A stretch of 64,000 nucleotides of DNA from Chryseobacterium sediminis (GCF_008386505.1 NZ_VUNZ01000001.1:1240001-1304000), one strand, 5' to 3'; counted from the first letter of the stretch, positions 43,051 through 52,601 are shown. The notes: generated by a model from the letters alone, not told the origin. Translations and numbers: made by a program.

Positions 43051-43407
43051 ATGCGAAAACCTCCCATTCATAAAAGTTTCCTCAATGCTTTTCGGGGTGT
43101 TTTCATGATGATAAAAACGGAAAGGAATTTCCAGATTGAGCTTCTGGCATTCTTCGTGAACCTCTTTTTTATTTTTTATTTCCGACTGAACAACACGGAT
43201 GCGGCCTTGGTTTTAATCGCTTCGTTTGCTGTTTTAAGTGCCGAAATTTTCAATACAGCCATTGAAAAGATCTGTGATATCATCCAGCCTGATTTCGACA
43301 AAAGAATTGGCTTTATTAAAGATATTGCGGCAGGCGCTGTTATTCTGACAGCCATTGCATCGGTAATTGTTGGGGTTTTGGTATATTGGAAATATGTTTT
43401 CAGCTGA
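43051..43407 (+). CDS. dgkA: Diacylglycerol kinase family membrane protein
   Basis: A 118-residue integral membrane enzyme of the prokaryotic diacylglycerol/undecaprenol kinase family (phosphorylates diacylglycerol or undecaprenol). The signature ERNFQIELLAFFVN and the catalytic block AEIFNTAIEKICDIIQPDFDKRIGFIKDIAAGAVIL are present, with three hydrophobic segments. Family length is about 120. The ATG at 43051 is chosen because the upstream in-frame TTG overlaps the promoter. Whether diacylglycerol or undecaprenol is the substrate is not decidable here. Confidence 0.93.
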   Translation: MRKPPIHKSFLNAFRGVFMMIKTERNFQIELLAFFVNLFFIFYFRLNNTDAALVLIASFAVLSAEIFNTAIEKICDIIQPDFDKRIGFIKDIAAGAVILTAIASVIVGVLVYWKYVFS

Positions 43408-43441
43408 GCTGAAAGAAAGAAGCCGGGAGCTGAAAGTTTTA

Positions 43442-43496
43442 GACCACCCCGTCAAAAATTCTTTGAATTTTTGCCACCCCTCCAAGGGAGGGGAAT
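43442..43496 (+). repeat. Two-hairpin dispersed repeat, copy E
   Basis: GACCACCCCGTC, hairpin AAAAATTC...GAATTTTT, GCCACCCCTCC and GGAGGGGAAT. Solo copy in the convergent space after dgkA. Confidence 0.85.
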
Positions 43497-43551
43497 ATTA
43501 CATCTTCAGTTCAAAGGTTTGTGAAGACAGGAGGTTTCATACTTTTTAATC

Positions 43552-44010
43552 TTATTTCACAGCAATTAAGATATCCACTTCGGCATCTGACGGATTCTGT
43601 GCTTTTTTTCCATAGATTTCAAAATCAGCTGTAAATATTCTTCCCAGATCCATTTCCCAGATTTTCAACCATTCATTGATAACCAAGTCTTTTGAAAGAT
43701 CTCCTTTCGTAGTAAATTTCACGTAATTCCCACCTTCAAAAGAATACCCAACCATTCCTTCAGGAATAGTGTCAAGGTTTTCCACTTTACACCCCAAAAC
43801 TGTTGTATAAGGCTTTGTATGGTCTTTTTCGTAATCCGTATAGATGGAATAAATGGTATTGTCTATCTTATTCGGAATTGAATTGAGAATATCCTCGTTT
43901 ATCATTTTTTCCCATAATACCGGAATATCTTTTCCGGCCTGTCCATTTTCATTGGTGGTTCTTACTGAGATTCCAATAATCTTAAAAGGTTCCACTTTCA
44001 TGTTATTCAT
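43552..44010 (-). CDS. GyrI-like/effector-binding domain protein
   Basis: A 152-residue stand-alone small-molecule-binding domain of the GyrI/AraC-effector type: FKIIGISVRTTNENGQAGKDIPVLWEKMI at the start, YSIYTDYEKDHTKPYTTVLGCKVENLDTIPEGMVGYSFEGGNYVKF in the middle and INEWLKIWEMDLGRIFTADFEIYG near the end. In other bacteria such domains bind hydrophobic cations or DNA gyrase; here there is no DNA-binding part. An ATG three codons downstream (44001) is an alternative start. Confidence 0.86.
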   Translation of the reverse strand: MNNMKVEPFKIIGISVRTTNENGQAGKDIPVLWEKMINEDILNSIPNKIDNTIYSIYTDYEKDHTKPYTTVLGCKVENLDTIPEGMVGYSFEGGNYVKFTTKGDLSKDLVINEWLKIWEMDLGRIFTADFEIYGKKAQNPSDAEVDILIAVK

Positions 44011-44139
44011 TTCTTGATTTTTTGTTGTGTGACAAAGATAAAGACTGGTTGTGACAAGGGTATGTCAGGAGTTTTTTAAATTGATTGAATATTATATTTT
44101 TTTTAAGGTTAAAACCATTTGAATGTTGACGTTTTAGAT

Positions 44140-44340
44140 AAACGGGCTTCCTTCGTTCCCGCACAGGATTATAGCCCGTTCCTATTGAATCAAATTTCTG
44201 CGGTTATTCTCTTTTGGCTTAGCCAGTCTATCCAATTTTGTCACTCCATAGGAGTCTCAGTATATTTTATAAACCAATTATAGTCTAGATTCCTTGCTTT
44301 GCTCGGAATGACAAAGGTGCCGTTGAAGTTTTATAGCAGA
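44140..44340 (-). repeat. Composite dispersed repeat, locus 2
   Basis: The reverse complement of the composite at 35940-36172: CGGGCTTCCTTCG...CAGGATTATAGCCCGTTCCTATTGAATC, then TTGGCTTAGCC, then a TGTCACTCC...GGAATGACA palindrome (44238-44315). The 24-base loop of the palindrome is nearly identical in both loci (one difference). It fills the 356-base space between two genes. Confidence 0.8.
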
Positions 44341-44366
44341 TAGTGAGATTGCTTTGCCCGCAATAA

Positions 44367-44699
44367 CTATTTCCCGACGTAAATAAATCCTTTTTTTCCG
44401 GATTTAAAAACAGTTTCAATTCTTTTATAGTCATCCACTTCATATTCATCTGCCTGAAGGATTTCCGCTTCTGTTACTTCAAAAAGCACTCCTTCTATTT
44501 GATCATTATCATTTCCTGAAAATTCCAGTACGGGATGGTATTTCTGACCGCTTTTTCGCAGTACTTCAGGGTCTGTAATTTCAAGCATACTCAGTTTATA
44601 GCCTGATAAGATGTCTTTTTCACCTTGTAAAAGTCTTCCAAAGGTTTCTATCTGAACTTGTTCTTTCTGTAAGGTTCCGTAAGAAAATAAATGTGGCAT
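44367..44699 (-). CDS. Gamma-glutamylcyclotransferase-like (AIG2) protein
   Basis: A 110-residue GGCT/AIG2-fold protein: HLFSYGTLQKEQVQIETFGR is the family N terminus, and IEGVLFEVTEAEILQADEYEVDDYKRI holds the DxYE motif with its catalytic-type Glu. Family members act on gamma-glutamyl-amino bonds or are uncharacterised. It overlaps the upstream hydrolase gene by one base (TAATG), so the two are translated together. Confidence 0.9.
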   Translation of the reverse strand: MPHLFSYGTLQKEQVQIETFGRLLQGEKDILSGYKLSMLEITDPEVLRKSGQKYHPVLEFSGNDNDQIEGVLFEVTEAEILQADEYEVDDYKRIETVFKSGKKGFIYVGK

Positions 44700-45328
44700 T
44701 ATAAATATTTTTCAATGATTGGAATGGCAACTTCGGCCATCATTCCGTAGCCTTTTTCATTGGGATGTACTCCGTCTGCAGATAATAAAATCTCTTTGTC
44801 TTCTAAGAAAGCAGCATAAAAATCAATATACCCCAGTGAATGTTCTGCTGCAAGATCTTTAAGGATTTGATTATAAACAACAACATCTTCATTAATCCTT
44901 TTTTTGCCTGAACTTACTACCACTCCATCAATCTTTTGAGAAAAAGGAAGGATGCTCACAAGATAAATTTCGTTGGAAAATTCTTTGGCATGTGCGATTG
45001 CAGTACCCATATTGTTTTTAAATTTTCCAGGATCTACCATCTGTACTCCTTCTTTTATAGCAAGATCATTGGCTCCATAGCTTAAAAAAACAATATTTCC
45101 ATCAGCCGAATTTCGAGCATTGAGTTCGTGTGGAATTCTTTTTAGTAATCCTTCTGTAGTCTCCCCACCGATTCCTAGATTGAATAAAATCAGTTCATCT
45201 CCATTCCCTTCGTGAAACTGTTGCAAGGCATATCTTTTCAAAATATCCACCCAGCCTCCAAAAACACCGTCATATTCTCCATAAGTAATGCTGTCACCGA
45301 AGAACAGCCCGTAAATAATTTTCTTCAT
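44699..45328 (-). CDS. SGNH/GDSL hydrolase family protein
   Basis: A 209-residue esterase/lipase-like enzyme of the SGNH fold. It has the GDS block GLFFGDSITYGEYDGVFGGWVD with the nucleophile Ser, the Gly in GIGGETTEGLL, Asn in SYGANDLAI and the catalytic pair in DGVHPNEKGYGMMAEV. There is no signal peptide, so it is cytoplasmic. The substrate is unknown. It is translationally coupled to the following GGCT-like gene. Confidence 0.92.
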   Translation of the reverse strand: MKKIIYGLFFGDSITYGEYDGVFGGWVDILKRYALQQFHEGNGDELILFNLGIGGETTEGLLKRIPHELNARNSADGNIVFLSYGANDLAIKEGVQMVDPGKFKNNMGTAIAHAKEFSNEIYLVSILPFSQKIDGVVVSSGKKRINEDVVVYNQILKDLAAEHSLGYIDFYAAFLEDKEILLSADGVHPNEKGYGMMAEVAIPIIEKYL

Positions 45329-45661
45329 TCCACTTTTATTGTTTCCTGTTTTTTGTTGAAGTAAAAGTATTAAGAAAAAACTGTTTGAGAATTATAAAAT
45401 TACTGAATTTATGGAAGATTTTAACGCAAAGTTTGACTATTTTCTATTATAGATTTAAGGGAGCAAAGTAAAGAATCAACAAGTTGATTGGATGAAGCGA
45501 ATATAACCAAAATTGAACCATTAAGATTTTTTAAGAAGGAAAGAATTATTAAGATAAAGCTGAAAGCTATTATTAAGCAGACGGCTTTATTCATCGTTGA
45601 TGAATCTTAACTTATTTTAAAATCTTTACTGTTCTTAATGGTTTAAGATTCTCTTTACTCA
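45329..45661. other. Intergenic space with degenerate inverted repeat
   Basis: No gene is visible in these 333 bases. The region contains GAACCATTAAGATTTTTTAAG near 45527 and, inverted, CTTAATGGTTTAAGATTCT near 45634, and TTAACGCAAAGTTTGAC near 45421. These look like worn arms of a dispersed repeat. Confidence 0.4.
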
Positions 45662-46042
45662 TCATTCCAGTCTCAATATAATATTGGCATGTGATTCTAT
45701 TATTTCCACCAGAATTTCAAAAAGGGTCTGCCCTTTTCCTGCGGTCAACTCATCTAATTTCTGCTGAATTAATTCTATGTTGAATGGTTTTCCCTGCCTG
45801 ATCTTATTTTCGTAGAATTCACGGGTGGCATTAAAACCCAGATTTTCTTTTGATTTCTGTGATTCCTTCCAGATGATTTCAATTTCTTCTTTGCCATCGA
45901 TTACTCCGAAACCTCCGTAAAGAATATCATCAAAGCCATCCAGTGTTCCTACTTTCCAGTCTGTATCTTTCATCAGAGCGCTTGAAGCTTCTTCGTAGAA
46001 ACCTTCTAAAGACGAAAAATGACCGCCATGAATGACGATCAT
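45662..46042 (-). CDS. Barstar-family ribonuclease inhibitor
   Basis: A 126-residue protein of the barstar fold: MIVIHGGHFSSLEGFYEEASSAL, then WKVGTLDGFDDILYGGFGVIDGKEEIEIIWKESQKSKENLG, and a C-terminal helix plus strand (LFEILVEIIESHANIILRLE). Barstar proteins bind and block barnase-type RNases. No barnase-like toxin gene is adjacent; the gene lies 13 bases after purL, so it is read from the purine gene's transcript. A GTG at 46075 that overlaps purL would extend it by 11 codons, but ATG at 46042 fits the family start. Confidence 0.85.
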   Translation of the reverse strand: MIVIHGGHFSSLEGFYEEASSALMKDTDWKVGTLDGFDDILYGGFGVIDGKEEIEIIWKESQKSKENLGFNATREFYENKIRQGKPFNIELIQQKLDELTAGKGQTLFEILVEIIESHANIILRLE

Positions 46043-46055
46043 TTTTCTTTTATTA

Positions 46056-49000
46056 TTATTTGAAGTATTCAACACCGTTTTTGAATATGTTGTGATAATT
46101 CGCGGTTGGTATATTTTTCATGAGACCTTCAGCAAATCGTTCCGGGTGTCCCATTCTTCCGTAGATCTTTCCACATGGGCTGGTAACTCCTTCAATTCCG
46201 AATAATGAGTTATTCGGGTTGAACGGCATCCCGTGAGCGATGTTTCCATCAAAATCTATGTATTGGGTAGCAATCTGTCCGTTTTCATATAACTTTTTGA
46301 TTTCTGCTTCTGAAGCCATAAAACGTCCTTCTCCGTGAGAAATCGGAATGGTGAAAGTCTGACCTTTCATTCCTTTTAACCAAGGGCTTTCGTCATTTAC
46401 CACTTTTACCGTTACCATCTGAGAGATATGTCTTCTGATCGCATTGTGAGCTAATGTCGGAGAGTTTTCATCCAAATCTTTGATTCTTCCGTAAGGTAAT
46501 AATCCTGACTTCACAAGCGCCTGGAATCCGTTACAGATCCCGATGATCATACCGTCTCTGTCTAACAATTCATGAACTGCGTTTTTCATCTTTTCGTTTT
46601 TCAGAACGTTAACAATGAATTTTGCAGAACCGTCCGGCTCGTCACCTGCAGAGAACCCTCCTGAGAATGCCAGAATCTGAGATGTTTTGATCTCTTCTAC
46701 CCATGCATCAATACTTTCCTCCAATAACTGGTGGTTGATATTAATCAAAGGCAGACTGCTTACTACAGCACCTTCTTTCTGGAATGCATTCAGTGTGTCA
46801 TACTCACAGTTGGTTCCCGGGAATACCGGAGCAAAAACTTTAGGCTGAGCAATTCCGTGCTTTTTAATGATGATATTTCTTGGATGGATTGAGTTTGATT
46901 TTTCATCAATTTCAACCGTAATTTTTTCTTTTTCTACTGTTGGGAAAAGGTTTTCAAATGTATTTGTATTGGCAGATACAAGGTCTGTGATATTGGATTC
47001 AAGACCGTTGATTTTTACAATACCAGAATCTTTTACTTCTCCGATAAGCTGAAGAGCAGATGAGTTTAATTCTTCTTTTGCTTCAATAATTAAGCTTCCG
47101 ATATTTTTTGCCAATAAAGTATTTTCATCAGCATTAACCTCAGCACCTAATCTATTTCCGAAACTCATTTTTGCCAAAGCTACTGCAAGACCTCCTTCTT
47201 TCACTGTTTTCACAGAAACAATTTTTCCTGATTTGATATTTTCAAAGATGAATTCAAAAACGTCTTTTAAAGCATTATAGTTTGGAAGTCCACTTTCCTG
47301 AGCAACATGATTGAAGAAATACAGTTTATTTCCTGCATTTTTCAATTCAGGAGAGATGATATTTTCTTTATCTCCGTTGGCACATGCAAAAGAAATCAAG
47401 GTTGGCGGAACATTCAGATCCTGATACGTTCCACTCATGGAATCTTTCCCTCCGATAGCGGCAAGACCTAAATTGATCTGAGCATCATAAGCTCCTAAAA
47501 GTGAAGCTAAAGGTTTCCCCCATTTTTCCGGGTTTTGTCCTAGTTTCTCGAAGTATTCCTGGAAGCTTAGTCTGATGTTTTTGTAATCGCCTCCCATGGC
47601 AACAATCTTCGCAACACTTTCTACTACAGCGTAAGATGATCCTAATAGTGAGTTTTGTTTTGAAATTTCAGCATCAAATCCCCAGCTTGCCAAAGAAACG
47701 GTCTTAACGTCTTTTGCTCCTAAAACCGGCAGTGCCTGCACACTTCCTTCCATTAAAGTCTGCTGATATTTTCCACCTAAAGGCATGGCTACTGTAGTTG
47801 CTCCAATGGAAGAGTCAAACATTTCCAATAGCCCTTTTTGGGAAGCTACATTTTTATCTTTTAAGATGTTCAGGAAGTTTTCTGCTGTGAAAGCTTTAGT
47901 TTCTTCTTTTACGTCTTCAAGGTGAGTGATTTTCACTTCCTGAGACTTAGAACATCCGTTGGTATCTAAGAAAGCTCTTGAAAGATCTACAATTTTGTCT
48001 CCTTTCCAGAACATCTGCATTCTTCCTGAGTCTGTTACTTTTGCTACTTCTACGGCAACAATGTTTTCAGCTTCACAGAATTTGATAAATTTTTCTTTAT
48101 CCTGAGGATCTACTACTACCGCCATTCTTTCCTGAGATTCAGAAATAGCAAGTTCGGTTCCGTTTAATCCTTCATATTTTAATGGTAATACGTCAAGGTT
48201 TACTTCCAAAGAGTCTGCAATCTCACCGATAGCTACTGAAACTCCTCCAGCTCCGAAGTCGTTTGATTTTTTGATCAGCTTCGTTACTTCAGGATTTCTG
48301 AATAATCTCTGGATTTTACGCTCTTCTACAGCATTTCCTTTCTGAACTTCAGAACTCATAGTGTGGATTGAAGTCTCGTCCTGCTCTTTTGAACTTCCGC
48401 TTGCTCCTCCTACTCCGTCACGACCTGTTGCTCCTCCTAAAATGATGATTGAATCACCGTTTTCAGGTTTTTCACGTCTTACCCAGTCTACAGGAACAGC
48501 TCCGGTAACGAAACCTACTTCCATTCTCTTCGCTTTATAACCTTCGTCATAAATTTCAGAAACCATTGTGGTAGCAAGCCCAATTTGGTTACCATAAGAT
48601 GAATATCCGTTAGCAGCCTGTTTTGTAATGGTTTTCTGAGGTAATTTTCCTGGTAATGTTTTATCAACCGGTTCCAAAACATCTGCAGCACCTGTTAATC
48701 TCATCGCCTGGAACACAAAAGATCTTCCGGATAATGGGTCTCTGATAGCTCCTCCTAAACAAGTGGATGCTCCTCCGAAAGGTTCAATTTCCGTAGGGTG
48801 ATTGTGGGTTTCGTTTTTGAATAACAAATACCAAGGTTCTTTTTTACCGTCGTATTCTGCTTCGATCTGGATGGTACATGCATTGATCTCGTCAGAAATT
48901 ACCAGGTTATCAAGATTCCCTGTTTTATGGAAATATTTACCGCATACTGTTGCAAGATCCATCAGGGAAATTGGCTTCAGCTCACGGCCTAAGAATTTTC

Positions 49001-49751
49001 TTTTTTCGATATAATCATTGAAAATAGTTTCCAATGTGTGTTTGAACTGGCCTTCAAACTGAATGTCTGACAATTCTGTTTCAAACGTAGTGTGACGACA
49101 GTGGTCACTCCAGTACGTGTCTAATACTTTAAGTTCTGTTTCCGTAGGATTTCTGTCTTCAGTTTTGAAGTATTCCTGAATAAATTTCAGATCGTCCAAT
49201 CCTAATGCAAAACCATGATTGTTATAGAAGTTTTCAAGTTCTGCATCATTGAAATTGATGAAATTTTCGTGGATGATCACTTTTGACGGCATCTCATCTG
49301 CAGGAATATCCAGGATAGATAAGTCTTTTTCCTGAGATTCTACTTTGTTAATCAAAAGGTCTTTGATTTTAACCAAATCTGCTTCAGAAACTCCTTCAAA
49401 TTCGATTAACTTTCCACTTCTTACTTTTGATTTTTCATTTTCTGTAAGCAAAGCAATACATTGTTGTGCAGAGTCTGCTCTCTGATCATACTGACCTGGC
49501 AAGAATTCCATTCCGAAATGAATTGTTTTTGCTGGGTTTTCTGTGTGTAAAATATCAGTAACAGGGTCTACGAAAGTGTTGTTGACCACTTTTTCAAATT
49601 CTCCTTCATTCAGATTGAAAATATCATATACATTGTATACTTTCACGCTTTGAACTGCCGGAACAACCGCTTTTACTTCATCAAAAATTTTTGGACTTTC
49701 AACATCGAAAATTCCTCTTTTTTCTACGAAAATTCTTTTGTTATTAGACAT
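46056..49751 (-). CDS. purL: Phosphoribosylformylglycinamidine synthase
   Basis: The 1231-residue single-chain (large) form, which makes FGAM from FGAR, ATP and glutamine in purine synthesis. The N-terminal PurS-like and linker regions, then two AIRS-like ATP-binding halves (DTYWSDHCRHTTFETELSDIQF; HNHPTEIEPFGGASTCLGGAIRDPLSG; GGGATGRDGVGGASGS-type loop) and a C-terminal glutaminase domain with the nucleophile Cys in GICNGFQAL and the His in MGHPERF. This organisation differs from the split PurL/PurQ/PurS of Bacillus and is usual in this phylum. The barstar gene follows on the same transcript. Confidence 0.97.
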   Translation of the reverse strand: MSNNKRIFVEKRGIFDVESPKIFDEVKAVVPAVQSVKVYNVYDIFNLNEGEFEKVVNNTFVDPVTDILHTENPAKTIHFGMEFLPGQYDQRADSAQQCIALLTENEKSKVRSGKLIEFEGVSEADLVKIKDLLINKVESQEKDLSILDIPADEMPSKVIIHENFINFNDAELENFYNNHGFALGLDDLKFIQEYFKTEDRNPTETELKVLDTYWSDHCRHTTFETELSDIQFEGQFKHTLETIFNDYIEKRKFLGRELKPISLMDLATVCGKYFHKTGNLDNLVISDEINACTIQIEAEYDGKKEPWYLLFKNETHNHPTEIEPFGGASTCLGGAIRDPLSGRSFVFQAMRLTGAADVLEPVDKTLPGKLPQKTITKQAANGYSSYGNQIGLATTMVSEIYDEGYKAKRMEVGFVTGAVPVDWVRREKPENGDSIIILGGATGRDGVGGASGSSKEQDETSIHTMSSEVQKGNAVEERKIQRLFRNPEVTKLIKKSNDFGAGGVSVAIGEIADSLEVNLDVLPLKYEGLNGTELAISESQERMAVVVDPQDKEKFIKFCEAENIVAVEVAKVTDSGRMQMFWKGDKIVDLSRAFLDTNGCSKSQEVKITHLEDVKEETKAFTAENFLNILKDKNVASQKGLLEMFDSSIGATTVAMPLGGKYQQTLMEGSVQALPVLGAKDVKTVSLASWGFDAEISKQNSLLGSSYAVVESVAKIVAMGGDYKNIRLSFQEYFEKLGQNPEKWGKPLASLLGAYDAQINLGLAAIGGKDSMSGTYQDLNVPPTLISFACANGDKENIISPELKNAGNKLYFFNHVAQESGLPNYNALKDVFEFIFENIKSGKIVSVKTVKEGGLAVALAKMSFGNRLGAEVNADENTLLAKNIGSLIIEAKEELNSSALQLIGEVKDSGIVKINGLESNITDLVSANTNTFENLFPTVEKEKITVEIDEKSNSIHPRNIIIKKHGIAQPKVFAPVFPGTNCEYDTLNAFQKEGAVVSSLPLININHQLLEESIDAWVEEIKTSQILAFSGGFSAGDEPDGSAKFIVNVLKNEKMKNAVHELLDRDGMIIGICNGFQALVKSGLLPYGRIKDLDENSPTLAHNAIRRHISQMVTVKVVNDESPWLKGMKGQTFTIPISHGEGRFMASEAEIKKLYENGQIATQYIDFDGNIAHGMPFNPNNSLFGIEGVTSPCGKIYGRMGHPERFAEGLMKNIPTANYHNIFKNGVEYFK

Positions 49752-49948
49752 TAGATGTCAGATTTTTAATATTAGATTTATTTTTCTTTTTACTTTTTGA
49801 ATCTAAAGTATCAACGTTTAGTTTCTATCTTAGGTCCATGTGTATTTGGAATTTTTGGAGGAATTTTTCATTCTGCCATTATTCTGTACAAATTTAAAGG
49901 AATAAGTCTATTTTCTTCAAATTTGAACGTTGGAATTTCCAATTTTAT

Positions 49949-50920
49949 TTATTTGTTTCTAAATTTATTAGGATTATCCTGATGTTCTTTCTGAAAATCC
50001 TCTGCATTTTTTATTTCTTCTTTCAGCCAGCTTTCAAAAGGAACTTTTTTCTCATTATAATCTTCTATCGCATAAAATGTTTTACCATCTTCTGAAACCA
50101 GAAATTTGAAGCGGTAAAGCATATCCAATTCCTTTTTCCTGTAATTGTAGGTGTTTACCTGATAATACGGAAAGTTCTCTTTTGGTCTTTCTACGATTTC
50201 AAAAAACAGATTCTTTTCATTTTCGGACAGTTTATTGTAAAAATTCACATAATAAAGATCCGAAAGTTTTTTCTTTTGCTCTTCAAAGAACTGAAGGATA
50301 TTCTTCTCTTTTTCATTGTATTGAAACGAATTCGGATAATATTTCCCATCTATTTCCACTTCATTACCGGATTGTTTTGCGACAGACTGAACGGTTTCTC
50401 CTTTAGTATTCATCACTCCCCATTTCCCGCCTACGATTGCTTTATGCTCATCATTTGTTTTTTCCCAATCACAGCCGTCACAAAATGCAGCATATCCGTA
50501 ATTAAAGGGTGATGCAAAATCGTGTTCAGCTTCAATGACTGTTTTCCCGTTTCGGTCTGCAAATCCTACTTTACCATTTTTAACCAATCTTCTCAATCCT
50601 TCAGAGAAATAATCTGCTCCATTGTCATAAAGAAAAGGTTTATACAGGAATTTCCCATTTTTATCATAGACATATCCCCATGCATTTTTCTCTGGTTTTT
50701 CCCCCTCTTTACTGCCATCAAAAAGAATAGTTTCTCCTTCTACGGGATCTCCATCTTTAAGGAATGAAAAGATTTTGAACTGTGCAGGAACAATAATTTT
50801 TCCAGCTTTATTTTTTACCCCAACCAGAGAGTCTTTGGATTTGAAATAATATAAAACTTCTTTTCCCTGAGAAAAAGAAAGCATTGGTATTAATACAATG
50901 GTTACCAGTAGTCTTTTCAT
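49949..50920 (-). CDS. Secreted WG-repeat protein
   Basis: A 323-residue protein with a signal peptide (MKRLLVTIVLIPMLSFSQ). WG-type beta repeats occupy about residues 20-200: LVGVKNKAGKIIVPAQF, NAWGYVYDKNGKFLYKPF, GKVGFADRNGKTVIEAEHDFASPFNYGYAAF and GKWGVMNTKGETV. The remaining C-terminal part is Lys/Glu-rich. WG proteins are often surface or envelope proteins of unknown function. The frame is open to 50965, but the ATG at 50920 starts the signal peptide. Confidence 0.85.
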   Translation of the reverse strand: MKRLLVTIVLIPMLSFSQGKEVLYYFKSKDSLVGVKNKAGKIIVPAQFKIFSFLKDGDPVEGETILFDGSKEGEKPEKNAWGYVYDKNGKFLYKPFLYDNGADYFSEGLRRLVKNGKVGFADRNGKTVIEAEHDFASPFNYGYAAFCDGCDWEKTNDEHKAIVGGKWGVMNTKGETVQSVAKQSGNEVEIDGKYYPNSFQYNEKEKNILQFFEEQKKKLSDLYYVNFYNKLSENEKNLFFEIVERPKENFPYYQVNTYNYRKKELDMLYRFKFLVSEDGKTFYAIEDYNEKKVPFESWLKEEIKNAEDFQKEHQDNPNKFRNK

Positions 50921-50942
50921 ATTCGTTGAGATTGGAAATAAA

Positions 50943-50969
50943 ATATGCAGCCGAAAAGACTGCATATTG
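50943..50969 (-). terminator. Terminator of purB
   Basis: ATATGCAG pairs with CTGCATAT over a 9-base loop; on the minus strand it is followed by TTTTATTT. Confidence 0.7.
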
Positions 50970-50971
50970 TT

Positions 50972-52399
50972 TTATACTTTAAGATCAGCTTCTAATCCTA
51001 TTAAGTCTTTGTTTTGGTCTATAATCGGCTGTACCTCGTTCTTGACGAATTCTTCCGTCTGAATTGGTGCAAAACCAATAAAGTTCTTAGGATCTAAAAC
51101 TTCTTTCAGTTTTGATTTATCTAGTTTTAAAGAGTTATCATTTAAGATTCTCTCAATAAGGTCATTTTCTTTTCCTTCTTCTTTCACTTTCTTGGAAGCT
51201 TCCATAGAGTGAACTCTGATCACTTCGTGGATTTCCTGACGGTCACCTCCTGCTTTCACTTCTTCCATGATAATATATTCTGTTGCCATGAAAGGAAGTT
51301 CTTCCATAATATGTTTGTTGATTCTGTTCGGATATACAACAATTCCGTTCATGATGTTGTTCCAGATCAATAGAATTGCATCAACAGCTAAAAACGCCTG
51401 AGGAATTGTTAATCTCTTGTTTGCAGAGTCATCTAATGTTCTTTCAAACCACTGTGTAGAAGCTACCATTGCAGAACTTGTTGTCAGAGACATTACGTAT
51501 TTTGCCAACGCCCCGATTCTTTCGCTTCTCATTGGATTACGTTTGTAAGCCATTGCAGATGAACCGATCTGGTTTTTCTCGAATGGTTCTTCAATTTCTT
51601 TAAGATTCTGAAGTAAACGTAAATCGTTTGTGAATTTGTGCGCAGACTGTGCAATATTTCCTAATAAAGCAACTACTTTAGCATCAATTTTTCTATCGTA
51701 AGTCTGTCCGGAAACTCCAAAAACTTTATCGAATCCGAATCTTTTTGAAAGTTCTTTATCTAAGTGTTTTACTTTAGAATAATCTCCGTTGAAAAGTTCA
51801 AGGAAACTTGCAGCAGTTCCTGTAGTTCCTTTTACTCCTCTGAAACGAAGCGTTTCCAGGAAGAAATCAAGTTCTTCAATGTCAAGAACCAAACTCTGTA
51901 ACCAAAGTGTAGCTCTTTTCCCAACTGTCGTTAACTGAGCTGGCTGGAAGTGAGTGAATCCTAAAGTCGGAAGATCTTTATACTGAATCGCAAAATCTGC
52001 TAAGTTCTTCATTACGTTAACCAACTTTTTCTTTAAGATTAAAAGTCCGTCACGGATCTGAATTAAGTCTGTATTGTCTCCTACAAAAGCTGAAGTTGCT
52101 CCCAGGTGGATAATTCCTTTTGCTGAAGGCGCCACATCTCCGTAAGCGTGAACGTGAGCCATTACATCATGACGGAATTTCTTTTCATACTCTGCTGCTT
52201 TCTCATAATCGATATTTTCAGCATTAGCTTTTAACTCAGCAATCTGCTCGTCTGTAATTTCAAGTCCAAGGTCTTTTTCGATTTCAGCAAGAGCTATCCA
52301 AAGTTTTCTCCAATTCTGGAATTTGTTATTGTGTGAGAAGTTAAATAACATTTCTTCACTGGAGTAGCGCTCTTCCAATGGATTTTTGTAGGAATTCAT
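50972..52399 (-). CDS. purB: Adenylosuccinate lyase
   Basis: A 475-residue enzyme that cleaves adenylosuccinate and SAICAR in purine synthesis. The family signature GSSAMAYKRNPMRSE, TTGTAASFLELFNGDYSKV, HLGATSAFVGDNTD and DVMAHVHAYGD (catalytic His regions) are all present. Normal length. It is next to, but not in an operon with, purL: the WG-repeat gene and two terminators lie between. Confidence 0.97.
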   Translation of the reverse strand: MNSYKNPLEERYSSEEMLFNFSHNNKFQNWRKLWIALAEIEKDLGLEITDEQIAELKANAENIDYEKAAEYEKKFRHDVMAHVHAYGDVAPSAKGIIHLGATSAFVGDNTDLIQIRDGLLILKKKLVNVMKNLADFAIQYKDLPTLGFTHFQPAQLTTVGKRATLWLQSLVLDIEELDFFLETLRFRGVKGTTGTAASFLELFNGDYSKVKHLDKELSKRFGFDKVFGVSGQTYDRKIDAKVVALLGNIAQSAHKFTNDLRLLQNLKEIEEPFEKNQIGSSAMAYKRNPMRSERIGALAKYVMSLTTSSAMVASTQWFERTLDDSANKRLTIPQAFLAVDAILLIWNNIMNGIVVYPNRINKHIMEELPFMATEYIIMEEVKAGGDRQEIHEVIRVHSMEASKKVKEEGKENDLIERILNDNSLKLDKSKLKEVLDPKNFIGFAPIQTEEFVKNEVQPIIDQNKDLIGLEADLKV

Positions 52400-52511
52400 T
52401 CGTTCTTTTACTTTTTAGATGTACAAAAATACGGTTTTTCGGTGAGAGATGAAAATCTTGCTTTTATGATTTTTCAACCATATTCTGAATCAAATAAAGA
52501 GTTTTCATTTA

Positions 52512-52576
52512 TACTTTTATCTTGAAGCAAAAGTATACAAAAGTTCAGGACGGGAATCATCCGCTAAAAATTCGAA
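52512..52576 (+). repeat. Dispersed ATACTTTT-hairpin repeat, copy 2
   Basis: Matches 41295-41360 in order and spacing: ATACTTTTATCTTGAAGCAAAAGTAT, CAAAAGTTCAGGACGGGAAT, CATCCGCTAAAAATTCGAA. It sits between purB and the terminator of the bacteriocin-like peptide gene. Confidence 0.85.
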
Positions 52577-52601
52577 CTGAATGTTAGGTCTAACAATAAA
52601 C

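Noticed and set aside
49752..49948. Possible purine riboswitch upstream of purL
   Set aside because: No conserved purine-riboswitch core or three-way junction was recognised.
49797..49982. 61-codon open frame on the plus strand
   Set aside because: Overlaps the 3' end of the WG-repeat gene and lacks a promoter or recognised domain; a short hydrophobic peptide cannot be excluded.
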